A DNA stretch of 64,000 nucleotides, from the NCBI RefSeq assembly GCF_041361345.1, contig NZ_JBGKAD010000002.1:372001-436000 (forward strand). Direction: 5' to 3'. This stretch comes from Halobaculum sp. MBLA0147 (lineage in GTDB: Archaea > Halobacteriota > Halobacteria > Halobacteriales > Haloferacaceae). Of the stretch, positions 33,799 to 42,680 are shown in pieces; within the stretch, counting starts at the first letter, position 1; each line of letters opens with the position of its first letter. The notes below the pieces were generated by a model, which worked only from the letters and a program-made list of their open reading frames with translations, searched no databases and had not been told where the DNA came from. The position numbers were made by a program, and so were the translations under genes.

Positions 33799-36441
33799 TC
33801 AGTCGTCCCCGACCGAGAGAGGCGTCGGCGTCACCGCCTCGCTCGGCTCCGACTCGCGGAGCGGCTCCCACTCTAGCCCACCCTCGTAGTGGAACGCCCG
33901 GTGATCCCGCTCGGGATCGACGACCGTGAGCGAGTGCCAGTCGTTGTCGAGGAGTTCTGCCACCGCCTCGTTGGCCGACAGAGTCTCGGTCACGCGATCG
34001 ACCGGGGCGTGGATCACCGTGGAGAGTCGGATCGGTTGGTGGTACGGCTCGTCGACGCCACTCGTGAGCGACTGGAGCGGGAGCCCGGTCATCAGGTCGC
34101 CGCCGTTCCCCTGGTAGACGCCGACGTTCCCGACCGGATTCTGGGTCACCTTCGACCCGCTGCCGTAGACGGCGTTGTCGACGGTGGCGAAGTAGTACTG
34201 GGTGTTGATCCACTGGGTGACGACCATCGGGCCGGTGAGAATCGCCTCCAGGGCGTCACCGTCGGGGTCCGTCCGCCAGTCGTACGAGTGGAGGAACGAG
34301 CGCCCGTCGAGGTCGAGATCCGCGGTGAGTGCCCGTGGCCCGACGACGAAGCCGGCGTTCCCGGCCAGTCCCCACTCCGGACGTGTCTCCGCCCAGTCGG
34401 CTGCGCGCCGCTGCGTCTCGCGGAGGCCCGCTTCGGCGTCCCCGACCGTCACGCCCATGTCCTCGGCTCGCTCGGCGGCCGCTCCGGCGCGGGCGTCTGC
34501 CAGATCGCGACGGAGCCGTTCGACGTCTCGCTCGTGTGTCTCGGGCACGTCGTCGGCGAACAACTCGATCTCGTCGGTGGTCGTGTCGTGTTCGCCGGCG
34601 ACGAAGACGGTGTCCTCGGGAATCTCGATCCCCCGTTCGCGGAGTCTCGCACGCACCGCCTCCTCGTTACAGATCGCGGCGAGGACGCGAGCACTCGGCC
34701 CGCCGGGGTTGCCGGCGCAGGCTCCACAGTCGAGACTCGCGTCGAAGGGGTTGTTCGTCGTCTGGCTGGCGTGACCCGCGAAGACGACGACGCGGGCGAA
34801 CTCCTCCCACCCGGTGAGTTCGAATGCGGCCGCGGCGTACTCCACCTTCTCGTCCACCGACAGCCCTCTGGGGAGATCGCCGGCCGCGCCGTCGTGGTCC
34901 TCGCCGGCGCCCCCGTCGCACCCGTCGCCACTGTCGTCCGGATCGAGGCCAGGCTCGCAGAACTCGTGGTCGTCGGGGATCCGCTCGTCGACGCCGTCGA
35001 GGAGGTCGTAGACGCGCGACGGGAGGAGTGTCCGCGCGGCCAGTGCGGCACCGTACCCGACGCCGGCGCTCTCGACGAAACTGAACGCGGTGGCGGCGTT
35101 CGTCTCGAGACTCTCGATCACTGTCTCCGCCGTCCCGCGGACCCCGTGCCACCGGTCGTAGGCGTCACGCTCGTCGTCGGTGCCCTCCCGTGGCCGATCG
35201 TCGATCCGGTGTCCGGCGTCGACGATCGGCGGGCAGGCGTCGACAGTCACGTCCGAGTCGTAGCCGGAGTACCGCATCGGCACCCCGAAGAACCCGGCGT
35301 ACCCGTGGGTCTCGTAGTCCCCGACGCGCTCGACGTGCCGTCTGATGATCTCGGACCGCGTGTCGATACAGAAGACCAACTGTGCGTCCGGGCGGTCCGT
35401 GTCGGCCGATCCGGCCTCCGCACCCCCAGACGCGACCCCGGAACCCGAGGAGTCGCTCTCCACGAGCGCCTCGCTGGCGTCCGTGAGTTCGCCGACCAGC
35501 TCCTCGCGGTACGTGGCCTCCCACGCGGAGAGCCAGACTTCGGGGAGCGGCACCGCGCCGGGCTCGGTGTCGTCGGCCTCCTCGCCTCCGTCCGCAGCCT
35601 CGCCCTCGACTGCCGTCTCGGCCCCCTCGTCGGGTGCCAGCGGCGCGTCGAACAGGTTCGCGAGCGTGAGTCGGACGGCGAGGTAGCCGGCGAGGGTGAT
35701 CGGGTACGTCGACTGCCACGCGCCGTCGTCGGCTGCCCGCCGCTTGAGTAGCCCCGTCCAGCCCGGGAGTGCGGCGAACTGCGACGCGAAGATCGCCTCC
35801 CACTCCTCAGTCGGGTAGTCGTCGAGGAGGGTGCGGATCGCGGCGACGGGGGAGTCGGGCAGCTCGGCGAGCCGCTCTCTGTTCGGGATCGCTCGGTCGT
35901 GACGTGCGACGCTGCGGAACGCGTGGTAGAACCCCTGCTCGCGGTTCGGCATCGGCCACTCCGCCTGGTCCTGGTCGAGGAACGACGACAGCCACTTGGT
36001 CAGGACCGTGTCGACCCGGTCGTCTGCGTCGGACCGCTCTGGCTCCCGGTTCGTCACGTCCGCCTCCGCCGTCTCCGAGTCGGCGCCGGACCGCTCGGTC
36101 TTCCGCTCCGTGTCGTCCGACTCGTCGCTCGCCATCCGGTCCAGGGCCGTCTCCGGGTCGAGATCGTACCCCGCGGCCGCCAACTCGGTCTCCAACACGT
36201 CCGTGTCGATCCTACCGGACTCCCACGCACGGCGGAACACGTCGACACTCGGGTAGCCGTCGCCGCCCAGCAGGCGCTCGGCGTCCGCGACGGCCTCGTG
36301 GAACGGCCGGTCCTCGAACCCGGCGAGCGGGTTGGCCGTCACGAACGAGTGGAGCGGCCAGACGGACCCGACCGCGTCTGCTGCCGCCTCGATACTGTCT
36401 TGAACGTCGACACTGTCGTGGACACGCCGATCAGTACTCAT
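33799..36441 (-). CDS. dabA: DabA-type inorganic carbon accumulation subunit (DUF2309)
   Basis: 880-residue cytoplasmic protein of the DUF2309/DabA family. In characterised systems DabA is a carbonic-anhydrase-like subunit driven by the DabB membrane partner to trap CO2 as bicarbonate. Predicted Zn-site residues are all present: Cys and Asp in CIDTRSE near residue 356, His in FAGHASQTTNN near 555, and Cys in SLDCGACAGNPGG near 571. The N-terminus contains the conserved WPLHSFVTANPLAGFEDRPF. Several acidic insertions are halophilic features. The ATG overlaps the dabB stop by 11 nt, indicating one operon. Confidence 0.92.
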   Translation of the reverse strand: MSTDRRVHDSVDVQDSIEAAADAVGSVWPLHSFVTANPLAGFEDRPFHEAVADAERLLGGDGYPSVDVFRRAWESGRIDTDVLETELAAAGYDLDPETALDRMASDESDDTERKTERSGADSETAEADVTNREPERSDADDRVDTVLTKWLSSFLDQDQAEWPMPNREQGFYHAFRSVARHDRAIPNRERLAELPDSPVAAIRTLLDDYPTEEWEAIFASQFAALPGWTGLLKRRAADDGAWQSTYPITLAGYLAVRLTLANLFDAPLAPDEGAETAVEGEAADGGEEADDTEPGAVPLPEVWLSAWEATYREELVGELTDASEALVESDSSGSGVASGGAEAGSADTDRPDAQLVFCIDTRSEIIRRHVERVGDYETHGYAGFFGVPMRYSGYDSDVTVDACPPIVDAGHRIDDRPREGTDDERDAYDRWHGVRGTAETVIESLETNAATAFSFVESAGVGYGAALAARTLLPSRVYDLLDGVDERIPDDHEFCEPGLDPDDSGDGCDGGAGEDHDGAAGDLPRGLSVDEKVEYAAAAFELTGWEEFARVVVFAGHASQTTNNPFDASLDCGACAGNPGGPSARVLAAICNEEAVRARLRERGIEIPEDTVFVAGEHDTTTDEIELFADDVPETHERDVERLRRDLADARAGAAAERAEDMGVTVGDAEAGLRETQRRAADWAETRPEWGLAGNAGFVVGPRALTADLDLDGRSFLHSYDWRTDPDGDALEAILTGPMVVTQWINTQYYFATVDNAVYGSGSKVTQNPVGNVGVYQGNGGDLMTGLPLQSLTSGVDEPYHQPIRLSTVIHAPVDRVTETLSANEAVAELLDNDWHSLTVVDPERDHRAFHYEGGLEWEPLRESEPSEAVTPTPLSVGDD

Positions 36442-37939
36442 CGTACTCCTCCGTGTTCGTCAGTACGGTGTCGGACGCCGGTCGCGTCGCGTTCGACAAC
36501 AGCACGTACAGTCGCTCGCTGCGCTGGTAGACCTCGGTCTCCACCGCGAGGTACGTCGCCAGGAACGCCCCCGCGACGATCGCGTGGGCGGCAGTCAGTT
36601 CGGCCGGTTGTCCGACCGCCGGGAGGCCGTCGAGCAGCCCCTCGACCACGCGGTACGTCGCCGCGTAGACGGCGATCGCCGGGAGTGCGACCAGCGGGAC
36701 CGCTCCGTACCGGACGGCGGCCGGAAGCGACGCCGACCGGACGGCCTCGCGCACGGCGTGGAGCACCGTCAAGACGACCAGTCCGGTCAACAAGAGTCCG
36801 GCGTCGACCTCGGTCCCCTTGCCGGTGAGCGCGGCGAACAGTGCCCCACCGGCGAGTGCCGTGCCGAGGGCGACCACGACGCCGAGGGCTCCGGTCGACC
36901 GGTCCCGGTCCGCCGGCTCGCTCGGGTGTTCGTGTGTGACCCGGCTCCCCGAGGCGAGGAACTGGTACGCCTTGTAGAACCCGTGCAAGACGAGGTGCGT
37001 GATGGCGGCACCGAAGAACCCCAGTCCGGCCTGCAGGATCATGAACCCCATCTGCCCGACCGTCGAGCAGCCGAGTCGCCCCTTCACGTCCGTCTGTACC
37101 GTCTTGAGGAACTTGCCGCCGAGCGCACTCACAGTTCCGACGACCACGACCGCGAGCATCACCCACGCCTCGGCGGTGACCACCGGCGCGAACCGGACGA
37201 GCAGGACGCCGCCCGCGTTGACGAACCCGGCGTGCATCAGCGCCGACGCCGGTGTCGGTGCCGTCATCGAGGAGAGGAGCCACCCGTGGAACGGGAGCAG
37301 CGCCGACTGGATCGCCGCCGCGAGGAGGAGTGTCGCGGCGACGACCGAGACGACCGGCGAGGGAGCGGCGCCGAGCGTCGACGGGAGCTCCGAGACCGCC
37401 ACCGCGCCGGTGGCCCACCACACCGTCCCCACGGCGACCCCGACCAGTGCGCTACTCGCCAGGAAGTACCGCCGTGCGAACGAGCCCGCTGCAGACGCCT
37501 GCGGCCACCCGTCGACGGCGGCGATCAGCCGACTCATCACGAGCCCCATCAGCAACCACGCACCGACGAACGGGAGGAAGTGGTCGGCGGCGACGAGCAC
37601 CGCCACCACGAGCGTGAACGCGAACACCAGCCCGAAGAACCGGTCGTCGGTTCGGCTCCCGGCGACGTACCGCCGAGCGTAGCTGTGGACGACCCCACTG
37701 AAGAAGGTGACCGCCACCCACATCACGAGTGTCAGTCCGTCGACGGCGAGGAACGGTGTGCCCGCCGACACGTCGATCCGTGCCACCGTCTCCCCAGTCC
37801 AGACACCGGCCGCGAGAACCCCGACCGCCACGACCCACAGCGTCCACACGAGCCACGTCAGGACGGTCGGTACGACCGACGCGTCGTCCGTCGGTGTCGG
37901 GAGTTCCCCTACCGTCGCTCTCTGTCGTTTCCCAGTCAT
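36431..37939 (-). CDS. dabB: DabB-type NuoL-like membrane subunit
   Basis: Membrane protein of 502 residues with about 13 hydrophobic segments, related to the NuoL/MrpA ion-translocating subunits. Visible features: FFSGVVHSYARRYVAG, LLPFHGWLLSSMTAPTPASALMHAG with the proton-pathway Lys/His region, and STVGQMGFMILQAGLGFFGAAITHLVLHGFYKAYQF (family-typical, across about residues 300-335). It partners dabA immediately downstream (11-nt overlap), giving a dabB-dabA order. ATG at 37939 (MTGKRQRATVG) was chosen; a GTG at 38017 would add 26 residues. Confidence 0.9.
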   Translation of the reverse strand: MTGKRQRATVGELPTPTDDASVVPTVLTWLVWTLWVVAVGVLAAGVWTGETVARIDVSAGTPFLAVDGLTLVMWVAVTFFSGVVHSYARRYVAGSRTDDRFFGLVFAFTLVVAVLVAADHFLPFVGAWLLMGLVMSRLIAAVDGWPQASAAGSFARRYFLASSALVGVAVGTVWWATGAVAVSELPSTLGAAPSPVVSVVAATLLLAAAIQSALLPFHGWLLSSMTAPTPASALMHAGFVNAGGVLLVRFAPVVTAEAWVMLAVVVVGTVSALGGKFLKTVQTDVKGRLGCSTVGQMGFMILQAGLGFFGAAITHLVLHGFYKAYQFLASGSRVTHEHPSEPADRDRSTGALGVVVALGTALAGGALFAALTGKGTEVDAGLLLTGLVVLTVLHAVREAVRSASLPAAVRYGAVPLVALPAIAVYAATYRVVEGLLDGLPAVGQPAELTAAHAIVAGAFLATYLAVETEVYQRSERLYVLLSNATRPASDTVLTNTEEYDEY

Positions 37940-38425
37940 CGTTTCGAATTGCCGACCGACCACACCCACGTCGTCTCCCCGACCGAACTCCGTCGACGAC
38001 CGACCGCCGACGATCACCGGGAACGTGGTCGTCGATCGACTACACCGGGAACACGGACGTTCTGTATATTAAATCTGACTGTACTACCGTATCGTTCGCA
38101 AACAGAGATCGAACGAACGAGATGGTCAACCCGTCTACGGACTCTCGCTCTCCGGACTCGCTCGGGTGGCTCTCGCTGTCGTCTCGCTGGCGTTCGTGTC
38201 GGCCCCGTGGGATCGTGGTCAGCCGATCCGACCGACTCGTGTCGTTCGTCACCGGTGTGTCCCCCAGCGGCGGGGAAGAAGTTACCGGATCGTTCTCCGG
38301 AGCGGGCCTATCCGACCACTCCGTTAGCATCGATGGGGACTCAACGGCCCGCCCGTTCGCTCGGTCCGGCAGTACGGGATTCGGGTCTCTCACTCTACTC
38401 CGAGACGCCTCCCTCCACCCTCCTC
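37940..38425. other. Intergenic region upstream of dabB
   Basis: No convincing gene on either strand. It holds the putative dabB promoter near 38063-38074 and otherwise Ser/Arg-rich non-coding frames. It separates dabBA from the Lrp/AsnC gene transcribed on the same strand. Confidence 0.55.
38063..38074 (-). promoter_or_regulatory. TATA box upstream of dabB
   Basis: On the minus strand the stretch reads ATTTAATATACA, the strongest TATA-like box in the region. A start site about 25 nt downstream would leave roughly 100 nt of leader before the ATG at 37939, or about 25 nt before the alternative GTG at 38017, so the box slightly favours the longer protein. Confidence 0.5.
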
Positions 38426-38914
38426 TCACACCTCACCGTCGTCTCCCTCCTCACTCTCTGGAGCGAACTCTCCGAAGGGTGTCGTCTCGTGACTCCGGAC
38501 GAGCACCTCGTCGGCGACGGTGAGCCCCAAGTCCAACAGTTCCTGTGCGACCGGCGTGATGTCGCTGTCCGACTCGCCGACGGCGGTCACGAGGAGATTC
38601 TGCTCGCCGGTGACCAACTCTTGGACCGACACGACCCCGTCGATGGCGAGAATCTCCGGGACGAGGTCGCCTCGATCCGGAATCGACGCGGTGCAGTAGA
38701 GCAACATCCGGAGAGGGTACCCGGACTCCTGATAGTCGACGTCTGCACTGTACCCTTTGATCACGCCGTCTCGCTCGAGTCGCTGGATCCGCTTGCGGAC
38801 GGTACTCCCCGACGTCCCCGCCAGGTCGGCGATGTCGCTGGACGACGTGTTCCGAGCGTCGTCCTGGAGCGCGTACAGAATCGCCTCGTCGACGTCATCG
38901 GTCTGCTCGGTCAT
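38426..38914 (-). CDS. Lrp/AsnC family transcriptional regulator
   Basis: 162 residues: N-terminal HTH (DEAILYALQDDARNTSSSDI, SGSTVRKRIQRLERDGVIKGY) followed by an AsnC/RAM-type ligand domain (PLRMLLYCTASIPDRGDL, VQELVTGEQNLLVTAVG). Classic Lrp layout. ATG at 38914. It is about 490 nt upstream of dabB on the same strand and is a candidate regulator of the dab operon or of the divergent uspA gene. The long upstream in-frame extension is not coding. Confidence 0.92.
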   Translation of the reverse strand: MTEQTDDVDEAILYALQDDARNTSSSDIADLAGTSGSTVRKRIQRLERDGVIKGYSADVDYQESGYPLRMLLYCTASIPDRGDLVPEILAIDGVVSVQELVTGEQNLLVTAVGESDSDITPVAQELLDLGLTVADEVLVRSHETTPFGEFAPESEEGDDGEV

Positions 38915-39331
38915 ACCAGCGTCTCGACGGCAGCCGTACTTCAATTCCGGTGTGGTGGACGAGGCGCGATCGGCGTCGCCGGGGTGACCGGAACCCGTGG
39001 TCCGCTCTCCCCGAAAGATCTCGTAGGAATCGTCACCGCCGGTCGTCGATCGGAGTGTCGGATCGCCCTTCACGACCGCGCAGGACGACCTCGAGTTTCT
39101 CGACGACGGGTTCTGGCTCTGACCACCCCACTGTGGGACGTCGAGGGATCTCGACCCCCGGTACGACCCGACACCGAGAGTGGGCCCGTCTCTCCGATCG
39201 GCGGGTCGACTACGGTGGGCGATCAACTCCGACTCGAACGGTATCCCAGTCTGCCCACGGAGTCGAACGAGAGCACGATACCGTGTTCTGCTCGCCGGAA
39301 GCGTCATCTCCACACCGCGCGTGGGGGTGGT
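38915..39331. other. Divergent intergenic region between lrp-like and uspA-like genes
   Basis: About 417 nt without a supported gene. Frames that cross it are Arg/Ser-rich and lack plausible starts. It should hold promoters for both flanking genes, but I see no strong TATA box. Confidence 0.5.
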
Positions 39332-39751
39332 ATGATCGAACGTGTTCTCGTCGCCGTCGACGGGTCGGAGATGGGCGAGCGGGCACTCCGGCACGCACTA
39401 GCGGCACACCCGGACGCGACGGTGACCGTCCTGACCGTCGTCGGTGAGCCGTCGGCGATGTTCGGGCAGGCAACTGCGATCGCGCTCGCGGACGACGTCG
39501 AAGAGTCGACCGAAAAGTACGCCCGGCCGGTGTTCGAGCGTGCCAGAGAGGTCGCCGCCGAACGCGGCGCCGAGATCCAGACGGCGGTGGACGTTGGACA
39601 CCCGGCACGGGTGATCCTCGACCGAGCGGGGGCGTTCGACGCACTCGTGATCGGGAGCCACGGTGGCTCGCTCGCGGACCGACTGATCGTCGGGAACACA
39701 GCCGAGACCGTCGTCCGTCGGTCGCCAGTCCCCGTGACGGTCGTCAGGTGA
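39332..39751 (+). CDS. UspA family universal stress protein
   Basis: 139 residues, a single Usp domain: VLVAVDGSEMGERALRHALA at the N-terminus and the ATP-binding loop IGSHGGSLADRLIVGNTAE with SPVPVTVVR at the C-terminus, the G-x2-G-x9-G-(S/T) type layout. Soluble, probably nucleotide-binding and dimeric. Monocistronic. ATG at 39332 agrees with the family start. Confidence 0.93.
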   Translation: MIERVLVAVDGSEMGERALRHALAAHPDATVTVLTVVGEPSAMFGQATAIALADDVEESTEKYARPVFERAREVAAERGAEIQTAVDVGHPARVILDRAGAFDALVIGSHGGSLADRLIVGNTAETVVRRSPVPVTVVR

Positions 39752-40174
39752 CGGAACACAGGTGCCGACACGAACCCGACGAGACTGCCCGCCCGACACC
39801 GTTGTGCGCCCGGCCGTCGACCCCGGCCCGCCCGCGTGAGGTGGGTGTGATCCGATCGGGACCGACGCGCCGCCCCTCCCGACGTGGGCCCCGGTGAACT
39901 ACACTGTGTCTTTGTGTTCTAACACACGGTAGGGTGCGTGCGTCTTCGGTGGGCAGATATTCGGGATAGCGCGGCTGGATCGGTGTTTCCACCACGCGTA
40001 AACTCTATTTTGCGATAGCAAACTTGACCGACCCTACTCGGGACTCTGACAGTCTACACCCGCCGACAACACGTCAGAACGGTTCTCTCGAGGCGACCTG
40101 CGACCAGTCTCACGTTAATTCGACGATGCATCCCAAAGCCCCGTACTCAGATCCGACGCGCGACGGTCGGGTGT
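39752..40174. other. Intergenic region with two palindromes
   Basis: No supported gene. It contains TGTGTT-CT-AACACA (39913-39926) and TTTGC-GATA-GCAAA (40009-40022), both perfect inverted repeats, in a locally A/T-rich stretch. The region lies between the convergent ends of uspA-like and arsC genes, where no promoter is needed, so the palindromes may be remnants or mark an unrecognised small RNA. Confidence 0.5.
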
Positions 40175-40615
40175 TCAGGATTCGGTGATCTCGTCGAACA
40201 GGTCGGCAACCCGCCGTTCGATCTCGTCACGAATTGCACGGACATCGTCGAGGTCTCGACCGTCGGGGTCGTCCAGTCCCCAGTCACGCACGTCGACAGC
40301 CCCACCCACGTCACCGACATCGAGCGTCGAACAGCCCATCGTCGCGACGTAGTCACAGGATCGGAGTTCCGCGATCGTGATCTCTCGCGGAGTCCGGTCG
40401 GACAGGTCGAGCCCCTCCTCCTCCATCACAGTCACTACCTCCTCGTGAACGTGGTCTGCCGGATCGGTGCCGCCGGTCAGAATCTCGATACGATCGTCGA
40501 GACCACGTCGCTCTCGCTCCTGTTCCGCGAAGGCTGTGGACATCTGGGAGCGACCAGCGTTCTGGACGCACATGAAAGCGATACGAGTCGGGTCGGAATC
40601 GTCGTTGTCAGTCAT
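40175..40615 (-). CDS. arsC: ArsC-type arsenate reductase (LMW phosphatase family)
   Basis: 146 residues of the low-molecular-weight phosphatase/thioredoxin-coupled ArsC family. Phosphate-binding loop CVQNAGRSQ near residue 16 (C-x5-R-S), and VRDWGLDDPDG with the general-acid Asp. Reduces arsenate to arsenite for export by Acr3. The ATG lies in the end of the preceding arsC-like gene (8-nt overlap). Last gene of the ars operon. Confidence 0.9.
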   Translation of the reverse strand: MTDNDDSDPTRIAFMCVQNAGRSQMSTAFAEQERERRGLDDRIEILTGGTDPADHVHEEVVTVMEEEGLDLSDRTPREITIAELRSCDYVATMGCSTLDVGDVGGAVDVRDWGLDDPDGRDLDDVRAIRDEIERRVADLFDEITES

Positions 40616-41084
40616 TGGATCGGTGAAGTTCCTGCTTCGAGGTTGGATTGGTCGGTAGGTCGTCGATCAATTCGATCACCCGCTGTTCGATTTCTGTACT
40701 GATCGCCCCCACTGTCTCGATGTCGCTGTCAGCTGGGTCGATGAATCCCCAGTCGCGTACGACGACGCCAGCTGGCAGGTCTTCCACCATCGACGAATGT
40801 CCCATCAGGACGACTACATCACACGTCTCGAGCGCCGTGTCGGTGAGCCGGGTCGGTGATCGTGCCGACAGATCGTACCCTTTCCCCTCCATCACACGCT
40901 CGACTGGAGGGTGGATCGCCTCCGCAGGGTTCGTCCCGCCACTGACGATCTCGATCTCTGGCCGGTCTTGGACTCGGACCTGCACTTCGGCGACCGCCGC
41001 CGCCGCGATCTGACTCCGTCCGGCGTTCTCCTCACAGACGAATGCGACACGAAGCGGGTCACGACTGTCGGAGTGGCCTGACAT
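40608..41084 (-). CDS. Second ArsC/LMW phosphatase-like protein
   Basis: 158 residues, paralogous to the following gene: P-loop CEENAGRSQ near residue 17 (C-x5-R-S kept), VSGGTNPAEAIHPPV, and VVRDWGFIDPAD. Clear enough divergence to suggest a different redox partner or substrate. ATG at 41084 (MSGHSDSRDPLRVAFV). It follows acr3 by 10 nt in the same operon. Confidence 0.87.
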   Translation of the reverse strand: MSGHSDSRDPLRVAFVCEENAGRSQIAAAAVAEVQVRVQDRPEIEIVSGGTNPAEAIHPPVERVMEGKGYDLSARSPTRLTDTALETCDVVVLMGHSSMVEDLPAGVVVRDWGFIDPADSDIETVGAISTEIEQRVIELIDDLPTNPTSKQELHRSND

Positions 41085-41094
41085 CTCTCTCCTC

Positions 41095-42261
41095 TCAATC
41101 GTCGTCCAGTGCCGGTTCCGAGTTCGGTGACGGAGGCTGGTCACTCGTTCCACTCCCCCACTCGAACGTCCGCTGGAAGTACAACGCGACGTTGACCAAC
41201 GCGAGCAGAACCGGCACCTCGATTAGCGGGCCGACGACCGTCGTGAATGCGACACCCGAGCCGACACCGAACACTGCCACGGCCACCGCGATTGCCAACT
41301 CGAAGTTGTTCGACGCTGCCGTGAATCCGATCGCCGTCGTGGTCGAGTAGTCAGCACCGATTCCGCGACCCATCCCGAAGCTCACGAAGAACATGACGAC
41401 GAAGTAGATCGTCAGCGGCACCGCGATCAAGAGTACGTCACCCGGCGAGGCGACGATGTTCTCCCCCTGCGTGGCGAACATCACGATCACCGTGAACAGC
41501 AGCGCGACGAGCGTCAACGGGTCGATCTTCGGGACGAACTCCTCGTCGTACCACGTCTCGCCGTTGATCCGCGTCCCGACGTAGCGGCTCAGGAGTCCGC
41601 CCGCGAACGGAATCCCGAGGAAGACTACGATCGCCTCGAACACCTGCATCGGCGTGATGTCGAACGTAGTGATCCCTGCGACGAGCGACTCCATCCCGAG
41701 CAGTGGCGGCAGGAACACCCCGAAGAACCAGACGTACACACCGTAGGTGACGATCTGGAACAGGCTGTTGAACGCGACCAGTCCGGTGACGTACTCGGTC
41801 GACCCCTCTGCGAGTTCGTTCCAGACGAGCACCATCGCGATACACCGCGCCATCCCGATGAACACCAGTCCGAGGAAGAACTCGGGGCGCGCCGGCAGTC
41901 CCGGGACGAGCCCACTGAAGAAGATCACGGCCAGCCCGAACATCAGCGTCGGGCCGATGAGCCAGTTCTGGACGAGACTCAGGCCCAGCACGCGCCAGTT
42001 ACTGAACACGGTGCGGAGTTGTGAGTAGTCGGCCTTCGCCAACGGTGGGTACATCATCACGACGAGACCGATCTCGACCAAGTAGAGGTCCTGGATCGGT
42101 CGAGTGACCGACGGTGCGAGGAACCCCAGACCGACACCGACCGCCATCGCCCCGAAGATCCAGACGGTGAGATACTTGTCGAGGAAGTCCATCGACCGCG
42201 GGTCGCCACAACTCTCACAGTCGCAGTTCGACCCGTGGTCGTGGGCATCGACGTTACTCAT
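41095..42261 (-). CDS. acr3: Acr3-type arsenite efflux permease
   Basis: 388 residues, about ten membrane helices of the Acr3/BASS fold: VVMMYPPLAKADYSQL, FIGMARCIAMVLVWNELA with the essential Cys in ARCIAMV, and TAASNNFELAIAVAVAVFG. The extra cytoplasmic N-terminus (MSNVDAHDHGSNCDCESCGD) adds three Cys and two His before the first helix, which is unusual. ATG overlaps the arsR stop by 8 nt. Confidence 0.94.
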   Translation of the reverse strand: MSNVDAHDHGSNCDCESCGDPRSMDFLDKYLTVWIFGAMAVGVGLGFLAPSVTRPIQDLYLVEIGLVVMMYPPLAKADYSQLRTVFSNWRVLGLSLVQNWLIGPTLMFGLAVIFFSGLVPGLPARPEFFLGLVFIGMARCIAMVLVWNELAEGSTEYVTGLVAFNSLFQIVTYGVYVWFFGVFLPPLLGMESLVAGITTFDITPMQVFEAIVVFLGIPFAGGLLSRYVGTRINGETWYDEEFVPKIDPLTLVALLFTVIVMFATQGENIVASPGDVLLIAVPLTIYFVVMFFVSFGMGRGIGADYSTTTAIGFTAASNNFELAIAVAVAVFGVGSGVAFTTVVGPLIEVPVLLALVNVALYFQRTFEWGSGTSDQPPSPNSEPALDDD

Positions 42262-42649
42262 CTACACTCCCATCGAGAACGGTGACGAGTGCCACGGCTC
42301 GGTTCGTCGCACGGTACTTCTTCCAACGGCCATCTTTGCGATCATCGACGAGTCCCGCGTCGACGAGTTTCGAGAGCGCGTGGCTGAGCCCGCTCTCGGT
42401 CACGTCGACGACCGCGTTCAATTCACAGACACAGAGTTCCTCGCCAGCCGCGACGAGGACACGGACCAGCGTGTATCGTGTCTCGTTGGAGAGTGCCGAA
42501 AGTACACCCACTTCGGCGTTCAACTGCGCCGTCCCGAGTGTCGCTTCGAGGGTGCCGAGCTCGTCGAGGCGGCGCTCGACGTCCTCGTTGCGACACTCCT
42601 CGAGTTCGTCGTCGAGGTAGCGACGAAGCCGTTCTGTGGTTTGTGCCAT
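42254..42649 (-). CDS. arsR: ArsR family arsenic-responsive repressor
   Basis: 131 residues. Winged-helix: LSALSNETRYTLVRVLVAAGE, metal-sensing motif ELCVCEL (CxC on the alpha-3 helix), then ESGLSHALSKLVDAGLVDDRK as recognition helix and wing. First gene of arsR-acr3-arsC-arsC. A perfect palindrome overlapping its promoter is the likely operator, giving autoregulation relieved by arsenite. Confidence 0.92.
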   Translation of the reverse strand: MAQTTERLRRYLDDELEECRNEDVERRLDELGTLEATLGTAQLNAEVGVLSALSNETRYTLVRVLVAAGEELCVCELNAVVDVTESGLSHALSKLVDAGLVDDRKDGRWKKYRATNRAVALVTVLDGSVDE

Positions 42650-42659
42650 CGACCGTGAC

Positions 42660-42680
42660 TTGAGAAGACTCTCAATTAAC
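42660..42680 (-). promoter_or_regulatory. ars promoter with overlapping ArsR operator
   Basis: TTGAGA-AGAC-TCTCAA (42660-42675) is a perfect 6+6 inverted repeat centred 18 nt before the arsR ATG and overlapping the TATA-like GTTAATTG (minus strand, 42680-42673). The overlap of box and dyad is the classic layout for repression. Related CTTGAG half-sites recur at 42735-42740 and inside a second dyad at 42759-42776. Confidence 0.65.

Noticed and set aside
36584-39331. Very long plus-strand open frame running through dabB, lrp and into uspA
   Set aside because: It is antisense to clearly coding genes and Arg/His/Pro-rich; only its last 139 codons (UspA) are real. Long antisense frames are expected at this GC content.
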